NCBI RefSeq assembly: GCF_032118995.1
Contig: NC_092657.1
Coordinates: forward strand, 9,921,391 to 9,985,390
Direction of reading: 5' to 3'
DNA length: 64,000 nt
From: Asterias amurensis
Taxonomy: Eukaryota; Echinodermata; Asteroidea; Forcipulatida; Asteriidae
A program made the translations under genes and the position numbers. This document shows positions 23,725 through 35,072 of the stretch, in pieces. Below the pieces are notes generated by a model. It had not been told where the DNA came from. It ran no database searches and saw nothing but the letters and a program-made list of their open reading frames with translations. Positions within the stretch are counted from its first letter, which is position 1; each line of letters starts with the position of its first letter.

Positions 23725-24015
23725 CAGGCAATTGACACATTGGTAATTATCGGAGACCAGTCTTCTCACTAAGTGTATCTCAACACTTACATAAAATACC
23801 AAACTTGTGAAAATTTGAGCTCAATCGGACATCGAAGTTGCAAGATAATATTGAAAGAAACAGCACCCTTGTCGTACGTCGCACGTGGAAAATTACTTTT
23901 CTCGAAAACTACGTCACTTTAGAGAGAGCCGTTTCTCACAGTGTTTTATACTAAAATCTCTTCCCACTACTCTTTATCAAGAAGGTTTTTATGCTAATAA
24001 TTATTTTGAGTATAT
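23725..24015. repeat. MITE-like repeat, family C, truncated
   Basis: Contains TTGTGAAAATTTGAGCTCAATCGG, then AAGAAACAGC and a complementary second half ending near TATCAAGAAGG. Family C shares AAACTGTGAAA..TAGCTCAATCGGTCATC with 34810-35070 and the phrase CTCAATCGGTCATCGGAGT with family B, so B and C look related. The right terminus is lost. Confidence 0.55.
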
Positions 24016-24019
24016 AATT

Positions 24020-24480
24020 CAGCCACCAATTCCAAAGAGGGGCACAAAATCATCTCGTAAAGTAACAAACCCTGCTGCAACAGATACATGGCGGACCAAA
24101 TCTCTTATCAATATGAAAGTGACGCTGAATATGGTTGATGAGTATATGGTACGACACAACACCAGCACGTTTCACCATGAAGACCTTGCAGCACCTTGTG
24201 TGAAACTGAAGGCATTCAATTGCAGCTGAATGATACTGCTTAAATATTCTCGCATACCAATCAGTGAATGCTGTGTTTTGCAGCGGTCTGTGTTTTCACT
24301 CGTGTGTTGTCAGGTGCTCACTAAGTAATAGCCAAGTACAACACGGGAATGCACGCGTCGAGAAGGAGACGGTGTTCCACTGCAACCACGTTTCGGCATT
24401 TTGTACATTCAGTAATAACAAACTTACAATGGTGCCAGATGATATAACTTGTACTTCATTGCTTTAAAAATAGCATAAAG
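24020..24480. other. Open frame without recognised product
   Basis: A frame ending at 24229 (reads PIPKRGTKSSRKVTNPAATD and later DEYMVRHNTSTFHHEDLA) is more protein-like than its neighbours, but starts inside the family C repeat and matches no family I know. Confidence 0.25.
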
Positions 24481-24504
24481 CACGAGAAAAGAACATCTGC
24501 CCCG

Positions 24505-24755
24505 AAACCTAACCCAGGAAAAAACTCCCATTTAATCCCATTGAGTCCCATTTGTATTTTAAATGGGACCAAAATGTGATTTTAATGGGATACCCAACTA
24601 ACTAGCCTCAATAGGATTCTAAAATTCCTATTGTTTCAAACGGGACAATAATCGGTCCCATTAAAAATGTACTTGAGTGAATGGGATACTGTAAAATTCC
24701 CATTGTTTCTAATGGGACAATATGTGTGAATGGGACAATATGAATGGGAGACGTT
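24505..24755. repeat. AATGGGACAATA-type repeat block
   Basis: Words CCCATT and AATGGGA recur about a dozen times in both orientations (for example AATGGGATAC and ATTCCCATTGTTTC), giving a fold-back structure. Probably a small MITE or tandem derivative. Confidence 0.6.
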
Positions 24756-24890
24756 AGACTTTTTGCCAATCACTAAGAGAGGGTGCTCGTCACAAGATAG
24801 TCGAGAAGTGTGTGACAGACGTACATATACGTCGTAAAACAACTAAACAAGTTGTACTACTGCCTGTTTTATGTGTTTTGGTTCAACACA

Positions 24891-25100
24891 ATGCCAAACA
24901 CGTCGTGTGCCGTACCAAATTGTTCTGGAACAAGACAGACTGGACATGAGTTCCCAAAAGATAAAAAGCAGTGTGCTGAATGGCGAGTAGCTATCCGTAG
25001 AGTGAAAAATGACAAGGGCGGATATTGGTGGCCAACCGCCTGTGACATGGTTTGCTCGAAGCGCTTTTTGGAGACGGACTACGATAAGTATGGAAAATGT
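24891..25100 (+). CDS. THAP-type zinc finger exon (His position replaced by Arg)
   Basis: ATG at 24891 opens MPNTSCAVPNCSGTRQ, with FPKDKKQCAEW, WWPTACDMVCSKRFLETD: the THAP signature (C-x4-C, conserved Trp, FP, late Cys). In THAP domains the late Cys is followed by x2-His; here the motif reads CSKRF, so the fourth zinc ligand is Arg. A weak donor (AA|GTATGG near 25088) follows the domain; the frame runs on to a stop at 25169 with unrelated sequence. THAP fingers bind DNA in host regulators and in P-type transposases. A P-element transposase relic is present at 47.3 kb but is too far to be the same gene. Confidence 0.7.
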
Positions 25101-25734
25101 GTATACAAACTCAGCATTAGGACTTGGTCAGGCTCTATCTCTTGCCTTAACTTTCAATTCATCGCGTAAATTTGAGTAGGCGAACATGACACATGACAGT
25201 GACATGATTGATAAGATTATAAACCAAACAAACGTTATAGGTTTAACATGTTTAACAACTAAAATACTATTGCGCTGTGTTGTGTACTGTTTCATAAAAA
25301 GGGCTAGAAATAATAAATAATAGCCAGTATTTATAAAGCGCAAAAAGCAGCGGCATCGAACCGCTGTTAACAAACATAAAAATCTTGAGCAACAAAATAG
25401 ACAATCTAAAAAATACCTAATGCTACATTCAAAATGTTCACGAACAATAAAATAATATTAACATCAACAATAAAAGTTAAAAAGTACCAAAAGTCTTTCA
25501 ACACGAAATGAATTGAGTTGTGGAGTGCGGAGCTTCAGTGAAACCGTTGAAAAACTTGTACTACCGTAGGAGACCATGTTGGAAGACTATTCTTGGAGGT
25601 GTAGTGATGAGGAAAGAAAAGGACGGCATGGTTGATACAATGAAATAGTGTTACGAAATGGTCGATTGAGGGCGTCGTGAAGAATCAAACCTAGTTTTGA
25701 GCACAATGGGTCAGTTGATAGTATCGAGAGGGGT

Positions 25735-26040
25735 ATTTGCCAACAGCATTGAGTAACGCATTTCGTGCCGTTATGGACTACAACATGGCAGCTTTCGAGT
25801 TGCAAGAAAATTTGGAGTCCCTAAGACCACACTAAGAGATCGCAGTCAATAAACAAACACACGAACCAAGATCATAGATTGAGAAGCGAGAAGAAAGACC
25901 CTCATCCACCGAGAAACACCGGTAAAACAAAAGAAAACTTAACCAACCAAATCCCGACCATCCCTGACGAGGGCAACACCACCATTATGGATCCAGCGAC
26001 AGTATTAGCATCGAAGTCCAAGATATTGAGAAAGGCTAAC
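25735..26040 (+). pseudogene. Pogo-like (Tc1/mariner superfamily) element, internal deletion derivative
   Basis: Starts with a psq-type helix-turn-helix: ALSNAFRAVMDYNMAA in one frame and FGVPKTTLRDRS in the next. It passes straight into TNTRTKIID, RETPVKQKK and SRPSLTRAT, which match the C-terminal linker of the copy at 40246-40512 (RTRTKIIDYEAGR, RETPAVQRKK, PRPSLPRAP). The whole DDE catalytic core between HTH and tail is missing, so this is a deletion derivative or a spliced form. Frame changes and stops are present. Confidence 0.6.
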
Positions 26041-26049
26041 ACCTCGTTA

Positions 26050-26770
26050 TACACGTGAAGTATTTATCTGCTTTGCCTCTTTTTATGACTAGGTATTTAT
26101 ACGAATAAAAAACTTCCTGTTTATTACGTGAAAAAGATTGCAATAAAAACATAGTGAATTCATAAAGTGATCTGGAACTGGTCAAACGATTTGCTTTAAA
26201 CTCAGTCACCAGAGGACAAGTCCAAACTTACATAATATTTCTGAGTGTCATACATATTCCTACCCCAACTTAGGTGGTTATGCAGGGTAATATTTAAAGT
26301 TTCAGAAACCACCCCTCCCCCCCCAAAAAAAAAAGTACCAAAATATATCGTATAATGCCAATTAGTTGACAATTTTAATGAGAAATGAGCAAATGAGAGT
26401 GGGACAGGGCGGAATTATTAATTAAACGTACAACATCTTATGAACAGATATATCAGATTTTTTTCATGAGACTAACTGGTCATGGAACACTTACATGTTG
26501 ATTTGCCTAATGTTGTAGCTATTTGTTGCGATTCTTTCAGACTCAATAAAATGTGTGTTCATCACTGAAAGCATATTTGCTTTCAACTAATTGCTCCAGT
26601 TAACTTAATTAGGCAATCAAAACTTGTCATGACAGTACGGAAACGAGTGTGACAGGATGGAAATATGTGTGACAGGATGGTTATTGCAAACTTGACTTGC
26701 ATCAGTCTTGGTCCATTTTTTGTACTGTTGAAATGTTTTTTGGGGAACTTATTTTCATTCATATTGTATT
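26050..26770. other. No gene recognised
   Basis: AT-rich; a C run and A run at 26311-26336; the phrase GTGTGACAGGATGG occurs twice (26649, 26668). Confidence 0.4.
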
Positions 26771-26777
26771 ATGCAAC

Positions 26778-27143
26778 TTAAAGCCATTGGACCCTTTCGG
26801 TAAATAGTGTCGTCCAAAGCCCACACTTTGTGTACCTCAACTTCTATATCAAATAACAAACATGTGAAAATTTAGGCTCAATCGGTCATCGGAGTCGGGA
26901 GAAAACAATGGAAAACCCCATCGTTTCGCCGTGTCATGACATGTGTTAATAATAAATCCGTAATTCTCGTTAACGAGAATTTATATTGTTTTGCTGTTTT
27001 CTCAAAAAGTAAAGCATTTCATGGACTATTTAATATTTCAAGAGAAGTCTTTTACCATTGCTTTCTGTAATCCCTGTAAGTTATTTGTAAATCTGTGAAC
27101 TTTTATTTATTTTTTCTGAACCGTAAGGGTCCAATGGCTTTAA
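26778..27143. repeat. TTAA-ended MITE, family B, copy 1
   Basis: Termini TTAAAGCCATTGGACCC and its complement GGGTCCAATGGCTTTAA; central palindrome ATTCTCGTTAACGAGAAT. A second copy is at 46538-46862. Confidence 0.8.
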
Positions 27144-27149
27144 ACATGA

Positions 27150-27815
27150 CTTTAGGTATCACAATGACCATCATACTCACTATTTATGTTGTTTACAAAA
27201 TGTTGTCTAAGCCTAGGCCTATTTCAAAAAAAGTTCTTCACTCATTTGACTTGTACAAGTCAACTAATCGGTACTCTGCACTAATTTACGAGCTAATTAA
27301 TACAAAACGTTTGTTGCCAGTAATCATTGTTTCACTGTTACCATGCATGCCATTAGTTGCCAACATTAATAGTACATGTTACAAACATGTACATGTGCAC
27401 AAACCCATCATTAAGAGTGCAGTGCTGTGTGGTGCCATGGAAAGTTCTCAATCAGAATCAAGGTAAGCTTATTGTTTAAAGAACTCAAAAGTATCATTTA
27501 GGCAAAAATATAAAACTAATTTTTTTTCTTTCTCATTTGTCTGTTATACTAGGGCCTACTTGCAATTGAATTTGTTTTAAAAATAAAAAGTGATAATACT
27601 AATGTTTTTTGTACTATTTTAGTTTTGTGCTGTAGTTGCTTGTTGAAGTTATAGCTGTATCGTCATTTATTTACAATAACATTAACTGTAGTGTCAGTCA
27701 TGGATGGCCATCAGCGAAGTGCAGCATCGCGGTCAAAGAAGTGCAGGATTAAACAAAAGGAGAAGATCGGAAAACAAAGATGTGAACCTTACTTGGAGTT
27801 ATTTTGAGTCAAACC
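27150..27815. other. No gene recognised
   Basis: An ORF covering 27095-27466 begins inside the MITE and has no family match; it ends near a donor-like AAG|GTAAGC at 27463. Left unassigned. Confidence 0.3.
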
Positions 27816-27935
27816 ATAGACCTTATTGCAGATAGCGATTTTGAACGACTGCGCATGTGCGCGCAAAGGACTGTGGGAAAAATTTGGCACTTGAATTGCT
27901 CAAAAAAGTAAACAACGTTCGTACAAGATCGATCG

Positions 27936-28291
27936 GTGTCACGAACAGCCGTTTGCAAAATAAATGGAGTGACCGAGAAAGAGCTGCTTGACCAAATAAA
28001 TAGTTTTACAATTGACGAATTAAGGTCATTTTTAGCCAATGTGAATGTGCCAAGACACGGCGTAGTTAAGGAACAACTACAAAGGCGACTATTTTTCGCG
28101 TTGAAGTTAGGTTTGCCCGTCTGTCCAACCGTCGACCGGGAGGAAGCAAACAGAAGGCTGACAAGAACGACAAAGCTGCAGCACGGATCGGTGACGCTCC
28201 CATACCCATTAACCCTCAAGGAATGGGAACAAAAACAATGACAACTTCCCACCGGTGACTCGGGCTTTTGCAGAGAGTTACTTCGACAAAA
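27936..28291 (+). CDS. SAP-domain exon
   Basis: The frame reads VCKINGVTEKELLDQINSF, then FTIDELRSFLANVNVP, RHGVVKEQLQRRLFFAL and LPYPLTLKEWEQK. FTxxELRxFL..VPxxGxKxxLxxR is a SAP-type DNA-binding helix pair. There is no in-frame ATG at the start, so an upstream exon or non-ATG start is needed. A stop follows EWEQKQ at 28239; one frame over, DNFPPVTRAFAESYFDK continues to a donor (AAA|GTAAGA near 28292), which suggests a frameshift near the 3' end of the exon. In invertebrates such SAP exons often open multi-exon proteins with SWIM or YqaJ domains; those were not found. Confidence 0.5.
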
Positions 28292-28299
28292 GTAAGATA

Positions 28300-29200
28300 T
28301 GTTTTTATGTTACAAAACACAGAGAGAAACATGACAAACATGTTATGATGGTCGAGGATTGTGTTATAAAATGTACTATATAGAAACCGATACAAAGCGA
28401 TAAACTAAATCACTACCAATCATGACCATCATGCGTCTTGTGCGTTCTACATCACACTCCGAGTTTGCTTGAAGATAAAAACGTTAGGTGTGTTGTAAAG
28501 GTTTTTAACACCACTCCATTCTGCGAATCTGATTGGAAGACGCGTGTACTTAACGCATTGATAAAGCATCAAACTGTGATGTTCAATAATGGTACTGTAA
28601 TATAGTATGGGTAAATTAGTTTGTCTTCAATTTTAATATTGGACCTCGAGTATTTGCAGGTTTATAATTTGTAAAGCTCGTGGTCACGGTGAGCGAAGCC
28701 CTTCTTCAGGTAGGAATTTGATAAAAGAATATCAAAATGTGTGTTTGAAATAAGCAAAGTTATTGATTCAATGAAATTAATGGGAAAGTTAAAAGATTAC
28801 TGCATTTGGGCATCCCCAACAAAATGAACCACTTTGGTTTTACTTGGAAATTTTCAAATCTTTGAACATTTTTGTTTAATAATTATTTTGGGGGCAACTA
28901 CGCGTAAATCCCAGGTAATACATTTTTGTTATTATAAATTTGGCTTTAGTAACGACTATTGTCGACTTGGGGCAAAAGGTTTATTTGGCTCTGGGTCTGT
29001 CAGTGCAATTGCGTGCACATTACTACTGGTGGGAGCTGGTTGGGACACGTTTGAACATATAGCTCGCACAGGGCGTCGATGATCACTTCCAAAAACTGTG
29101 GGAAGGGGAGAGAAAGTATTGAAAGTACATCATTAATTGAACCCCATTTTACATTATTTATTATTATTTTTATTTAATTTTTATTTTATTAAGTCAAAAT
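28300..29200. other. No gene recognised
   Basis: AT-rich; a short CTGAAGAAGGGCTTCGCTCACC stretch on the minus strand near 28685-28710 resembles Penelope-type tails but is too short to call. Confidence 0.35.
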
Positions 29201-29204
29201 ATAC

Positions 29205-29640
29205 TCATTATTTATCTGAGGGGATCCAAAAACAATAGGCGTCTAGGGAATCCCTTGACCAATCTCAAAACCAAGTTTGGAGTTAATACGCTAGGGGATC
29301 TCCTAGAAGCCTATTATTTTTTGGACCCCCTCAGATAAATATTAAGCTCGTTATGGCTAAAATAAAAGAAAGGTTGTCCGAATCAATTATTACGAAGGCT
29401 TTGGCATATCAACTCCAAACTTAGTTTCTGGATTTGTCATGGGATTCCACAGAACCCTACTGTTTCTGGATCCCTCAGATAAATATTAAGCATATGGCTA
29501 AACAAAAGAAATGTTGTCCGAGTGATATTTTAGAAGAACTTGGTGTATAAACTCCAAGCATGGGTTTGTGGATTATTCATGGGATCCCCCTGTAGACGCC
29601 TATTGTTTTTGGACCCCCCTCAAATATTAATCTCATTTTT
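29205..29640. repeat. Fold-back plus tandem repeat
   Basis: Three direct units sharing GGATCC.., AATAGGCGTC/GACGCCTATT, TTTTTGGACCCCC and TCAGATAAATATTAAGC (about 29300-29345, 29430-29490, 29580-29640) and one inverted unit at 29210-29295 (TTATCTGAGGGGATCC). Unit length about 150 bp. Confidence 0.7.
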
Positions 29641-29644
29641 GGCT

Positions 29645-31165
29645 AAAACAATAACTCAAAAAGGACTCTGTGTAGCAACTCCTATCTGAGCGGGGCATTT
29701 GTGTTGTAAACTCACCATTCCTGTTAATGTTTTTTATAAAATACTAAATCCTTGTGGTATATTTCCCTCAATTGGATTCACGTACTTTTCTGCAAGCAAC
29801 GCTCGCTGACAGGGGTTGATGGTGGAGCTAACGAACAGAAGGGGGAGGGGCAATAAGTTAAGAGTAAATTCACCGAATGTGTAGTCTTATCGCTCCCGCT
29901 CGCCGGCATTTGGAGGGGTCACAACAAAAAGTTTCACAGTATGTACTAGCAGATTTGTATCGGCAACGCCCAGCTAAGGAGGGTGAGGGGGGCAATTGGA
30001 AGAGATGTTTAAAGGTAGGGAAATTTTAAGCTTCGTCAAGTAAACTACAAAAAAAATTAACATAAACGAAAATGTGAAACTAACTGATCAACTTCTTTGC
30101 TTAGCAAAATTCAGGGGGCACTTTTCACAGGAACGTAAGGCGCACGGTCCATGTTAGGCCGGTTCGGCTACCATCACACGATTGTCAAACGATTACAGTA
30201 GCAAACGATTCAGCAGTGATTGTGAGACGATTGGGGGATAGGTTCTTCAAACGCTTCAGTGCGCTGAGCTCGTCTGGTCGTCCGGAGTCCAAACAAAGGG
30301 GCTATAATCGGATTACTGTCCATTGTGTTGGGATTATAGCTTTGACTGTTCGGTCTATGAGTACAAAATAATCTAACGCTTTATTTCTGCGCAGTGTTTT
30401 TTCCATTTCTAAAATACTCGTCAAAAGAGACCACACATACTTTTTTTAATCGTGAAAAACGATGAAGTATAACCTGACATTCTACTTTACCTGTTTTGTC
30501 ATGTATTAACTGGTTGGCTTCGCCTAGCGCTGGCAACGTCAATGTACCTCACATGGGTACATCATGTACATGTGTACTCGATTAGAGCGTTCGAGACGAA
30601 CTAAATTTTTGGTTGGTTGTGACCAACTAAGAATGTTTCCCAACTAATGTGTTTGTTTTTAACAAACTTATGACCAGGTTGTTGAATTTGGGTGTGATCT
30701 GCAAATAGGATTGTAATCAGTACGTCCTCGTCAGGTTTAATTTTGAATACTTTTAATTTTAAACATACTGTTGGCATTGAAGAAGAAATACCATTGCATT
30801 AATAAAAAGACTGCAATAAAAAATACCTAATATATGTGAGTGCAGTTGTTTCTTTTATGCTTGATTGGAATAAATTTACGGATCTTATTATCCGAACATT
30901 TTGTTTTACACTTCTCGTTTTTCAGTTTAAAATAAAACTCTCTATGTTTAAGGTTGATCAGATAATCTCGTGCTTTAATATAAATTTGTTTCCTGGAAAA
31001 GCGACATAAATTTGGAGTTAGATTTTGGGGGAAATCTGAAACATAACTATTAGAAATCTGTGAAATTATAAATGAATAGTTGAATCACTTTTTATTACAA
31101 AGACGCATCATGTTAAATCTCTTTCTTGAATGTGTGTGGCTCTGAAAAGAGCCGTTTGGTTTGTT
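29645..31165. other. No gene recognised
   Basis: AT-rich spacer. Near 29820-29840 and 29970-29995 there are two G-rich stretches (GGGGGAGGGG, GGGTGAGGGG) in similar context, probably a repeat. Confidence 0.35.
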
Positions 31166-31170
31166 TGAGA

Positions 31171-31230
31171 GAAGGTTTCTCTCCTTCCTCAGGGTTTCTA
31201 AGAAGGTTTCTCTCCTTCCTCAGGGTTTCT
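31171..31230. repeat. 28-bp tandem duplication
   Basis: AAGGTTTCTCTCCTTCCTC plus AGGGTTTCT occurs twice in direct succession, overlapping the end of the minus-strand DDE-like coding region. Confidence 0.85.
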
Positions 31231-32950
31231 TGAACTTGTGGATGAGACGATCGTGTCGGTCCATGTCGGCTGCACTCTGAAAAACCTTCTTGCATCCTTG
31301 CTTGCACCTTCGCTGTTCACCTGAAAGTGTCGACTCAAGACCCTCGTCTAAGTCTGCAAACAAGCGTTCCCGCAGTCGCCCTTTTAGCCATATCATGCCA
31401 TGCCATGAAGTGATGTGGATGTTGCTCCGATGGTTTCGGCGTGAAGTTGTAGCCATTTGCAAACTCAAGTAAAAAGTAATCAACTTCTTTGCGCGAATCG
31501 GCCTCTTGGAACAATGACCACAGGAAGAGGACTCACACTTCACAAATTTCAGCTGAAACGACCGCTGGGCAGAATGACGGGAGAGAAATTGAAATTCCTC
31601 TGCAAGATCACTTAGAGTATCGTCTCGCTGGAATTTTAGAAGGCTTGCAGTGGTGAGTTCCTCAATTTTGGCCTCATCTGTGTGCTGTGTTGAACGGCAA
31701 GGAACAGGGACTATGTTCAGGGGGAACAAGTCGTAAACTCTTCCTTTCAGGCAGCGGTGGACGTCATCAATCGCCGTCTCATGAACAATTGCCTCTGGTT
31801 TCCCTCGCTTGTTGTGTCATTTTTGTTTGTTCTTGTGGAGTCTTTTCCTCTCCGGGTACACTTGCCCTTTTAGCTGAAGCCCTGTTAACCACATAGTCAA
31901 GGGGACCCATGAGTGTTCTACCATGTTCAACCTACTGTCCCTAGGTCAATATGACACAATGCACAAGTAGTCGAGGTTCAAGTCTCGCCAAAGTCGTCCA
32001 ATCATTTGGACTACCTTCAAACTGCTTGTTCCAGTCTGGCCCATTGTCTGATATGATTACGGTGGTGTACTTCCCGTCTTTTTCGTTGACTCTTTGAATT
32101 AGTTGTTTGAGGTCTTCATGGTGATTAAAGACGGATGCTTTGTGAAACTTGTTGCCCCGGAGATAGATGGAGAGTGGACCAGTTCTGGGATAGTTGAAGT
32201 GGACACGGCCTAGCTTGTCATGTCGATATTTTGAGGTGGGTAGCTGACTGGTTGCCAGGTGATGGAGGTTCTTGAGATGGTGTCTTGACGTGCTGTTTTG
32301 GTGATGGCCGGTGAAGAAGCTGCATATACCCGCTTGGTTTAATTTGGTACCCAGTTGAGAAGTTGTGGTCTGGATAATGTACCATGTCATTTCTCATGAA
32401 GTACGATTTAAAGGACATCCTTCTATCGACACATGGACCCCCTCCTACAAGTAGCTTGTTGTTGTCGTCCACTGACCATGCTGACACCTCATCTTCAAAA
32501 CAAGTGGCCATCTCAAGAGCGTAATTCACGGAGCTTCGGCAAAAATTAGAGTTTTTGTTTTCCTTTGCTACATCATTTGCATTCACGCCAATTTTTGCGT
32601 CAATAACTCCATGATATATGCATGGCGGCTACTATGGGATGCGACAAATAAGCGTTTGATGGAGCTCACTGATTGACTTTGGCAGGTCGGAAACTTCAGG
32701 CCTATTCAAAACTTCACTCGTCAATCTCTGTGCCGTCACACCAACAGGTGACCAAGTTTCTGATCTCCTCCGATGTGCTGCAAAACCATGATCAAGTAGA
32801 CTCTCGGTAACAGTCTGAACGAGGTTAGGATGTTTTTCATGCAAAATCTTCCTACCCCGTTTTTGAGGTAAAGTATCGCGTGCTTGAGAGGTGTTTAGAT
32901 CGAAGAGCCGTTTCCTTGACAGTGGGTGTGCCGATGCCTGCATCGGTTGC
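31220..32950 (-). pseudogene. DDE-like transposase-type protein with C-terminal zinc finger, family unassigned
   Basis: Minus strand, read from 32943: KRGRKILHEKHPNLVQTV and AAHRRRSETWSPVGV; then (32586-32218) SNFCRSSVNYALEMA, SAWSVDDNNKLLVGGG, NDMVHYPDHNFSTGYQI; after a frame change, YPRTGPLSIYLRGNKF and VIISDNGPDWNKQF (32230-31941); a frame change to MVEHSWVPLTMWLTG; then ELTTASLLKFQ, LKFVKCESSSCGHCSK and a C2H2-like finger CKQGCKKVFQSA with DRHDRLIH (31729-31220). Two Asp-bearing blocks (VDDN, SDNGPDW) and an E in the VEHSW block give a DDE-like pattern. I recognise this as a multi-copy invertebrate protein family but cannot name its superfamily. At least three frame breaks. Order of blocks is intact, so nearly the full length is present. 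Confidence 0.6.
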
Positions 32951-33288
32951 TTGATCGGTGAACACGGAATCAGATTTGGTTGAATAATATCGGCAGGAAA
33001 CCTGCGAGTGTTAGCATTACTTTTCTGTGCTTAGCAAATTTGTGTGCTTAGGGGCTCCATACATTTGGGCCTAGGGCTCTTCTCACTACAGAAATGTTAT
33101 GCAGAGGTCTTATCTAAATTTCAGTACATTTACAATCGTTAATACAGACTAAACAGTGTCAAACAAACTTTTTAAGTCTATAAAAAGTACCGCAGTGGGC
33201 AATCTTTTTTTTTTTTTTTGGCGTGCGTCTTTTGTTTTGCTAGATTGCAATATAAATTTTTGTTTTCCTTTGCGTTCTGTTTTAACAG

Positions 33289-33779
33289 ACTGCAAGACCG
33301 AAGATTCAGAGAAGTGCAGCAAAGGGGAAACCCTACACAGAGAAGGGCGTGTGTTCAAAATGAAGATGCCCATCAACAAGCAGCCCCTCTAGCAGCACCG
33401 CAGAACCCACCCGTACTGCATCCCCTACCAGTACTGCAGCACCCACCAGTACCGCAGCACCCACCAGTACCCGCAAGTATCGCAGCACCCACGTGTTCTA
33501 CAGCCCCTACCAGTATCATAGCCCCCACCAGCACCGCAGCCCCTGGCAGCTGCTCCGCAGCTGCATCCACCACAAGTAATTGATTGGCCGACCAATAGTA
33601 GTGGGTCGACATATCCCCCTCCCTATTGGTGAAATCTGAAGGCAGCTGCCTTCGACAGCTACGTGACACAAATTCTGCCGGTAGTAACCACAGATTTTCG
33701 GCAGGCTATGCATGAGTTCAGGGGCAACATGCTGATGCTGCACGGAGAAGTGCCCCCACTCCATGGCAATGATGAATAG
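33289..33779 (+). pseudogene. Proline-rich terminal exon, one frame change
   Basis: Acceptor TTCTGTTTTAACAG at 33275-33288. The frame reads RFREVQQRGNPTQRR, then a Pro/Ala/Ser-rich tract made by a CAGCACCCACCAGTACCG minisatellite (about 33400-33560). One frame over it ends HPPQVIDWPTNSSG, FDSYVTQILPVVTTDFRQAM and HGEVPPLHGNDE, stop at 33777. The last 30 residues look like the helical BESS-like tail of MADF/Myb-type partner proteins of Harbinger elements, but that is a weak impression. Frame change near 33560-33580. Confidence 0.4.
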
Positions 33780-33784
33780 GCTTT

Positions 33785-34800
33785 GTGCGCCCCTGCCCCC
33801 CCCCCCCGTGCCCCAGTTGCGCATTTTTGTTCTTCTTGTATTTTTAACTTTCCTTTTATTTTTGAGCTTTTGGTAATTATTTATATTTTTCTTGCGATTT
33901 GTAAAGGTGCCACAACATGCAAGTATTTCAAACCTCCATTGTCTGAATAAAAGTTAATACAAACAAAAAAACCTGTTAACTAAACTTTTTATGATGTGAT
34001 CAACGCTGTGGTTATTTACTAAGCGTTTATGCCATGTAATAGCATGACATGGAGTTTTTTTCTGTAATAAAACAACAAAATAAGAAAAACAACAGTGCCA
34101 CCACCACCTTCCACCAAGTAGTTGCTACTTAACGTAGCCTACGTCAAAACACAGAATTTCGATGCTTTGTGCAACAACTTACGATGCATTGCAATGAACT
34201 CCTTATAGGGTTTAATTTCACTTCCAAATTATTTGATCATAGTGGGGTTCAATCCTTGAAAAGCCTTCGCTTAACTTTAGTAATTGCTGTCAATTGATCA
34301 AATTCCATAGAGCTTCTTAAGTAAAGTTTAGTTTGATGATAAGGATGCTATAAAACTTTCATTAAACATTTTCTTTTGCAGAGGAGCTGTAGTTTTTGAC
34401 AGAGTAGTAAAAAAGGTTCCACAAACAATTTAGGTCTTGGTAGACGAAAATTATTTTAGCGTGGACAACTACTCGAAACTATAGCCTAAGTAAAGGTATG
34501 CCTTCTGCATCATTTTCTTCAAACGGTGTAAGTTTAATGTAAATCTATCGACATGGAAAATGTTTTGTGTTACAAAGAGTAACCAAATCGTTTAAGCACC
34601 AAAAAAGCTCAGCACAACAAAGTTATGCTAACCATCACCATGTTACCTGCCAATTACCCATGCCAATGGTGCCCTGCTCATTATTCCTTAACATGGAGTT
34701 TTTTTGCTTATTTCATAAGCAGAAAATACAGGTTCAAGATCCATGCTAAGCAGTTATGAGCAGGGTACCAGTGGCATGAAAATTTGGCTGGTAACATGGT
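33785..34800. other. No gene recognised
   Basis: A C run at 33797-33808, then AT-rich sequence without supported features. Confidence 0.4.
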
Positions 34801-34804
34801 TAGG

Positions 34805-35072
34805 CTATGTATCTTCACTTCACGTGACCTATTTTATACAAAAAGTGGCAAAACTGTGAAAGTCTTAGCTCAATCGGTCATCAAACTTTATAACAAGAAT
34901 TGCGTGAACTTAAGATATTTTTGTCAGTGTTTTATAACGTGAATGTTGTTCACACATTCTGTTACCCAATGAATTTCACCCGCAAAAATCCCACTTTGAC
35001 CCTCATTATACAACGCAAGTCTCATTCGATGTTGAGCAAACCTTTAAATGAAAGCGGTGGGCTAGGCATGCG
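34805..35072. repeat. MITE-like repeat related to family C, truncated
   Basis: GGCAAAACTGTGAAAGTC and TAGCTCAATCGGTCATC match 23800-23830 in order and spacing. Its right border lies where the downstream end of the DDE_4 exon is lost. Confidence 0.5.

Noticed and set aside
27436-27462. Possible short exon MESSQSESR before GTAAGC
   Set aside because: Nine codons only, with no acceptor or partner exon.
33373-33669. Gly/Val/Ala-rich minus-strand ORF
   Set aside because: Antisense of the CAGCACCCACCAGTACCG minisatellite.
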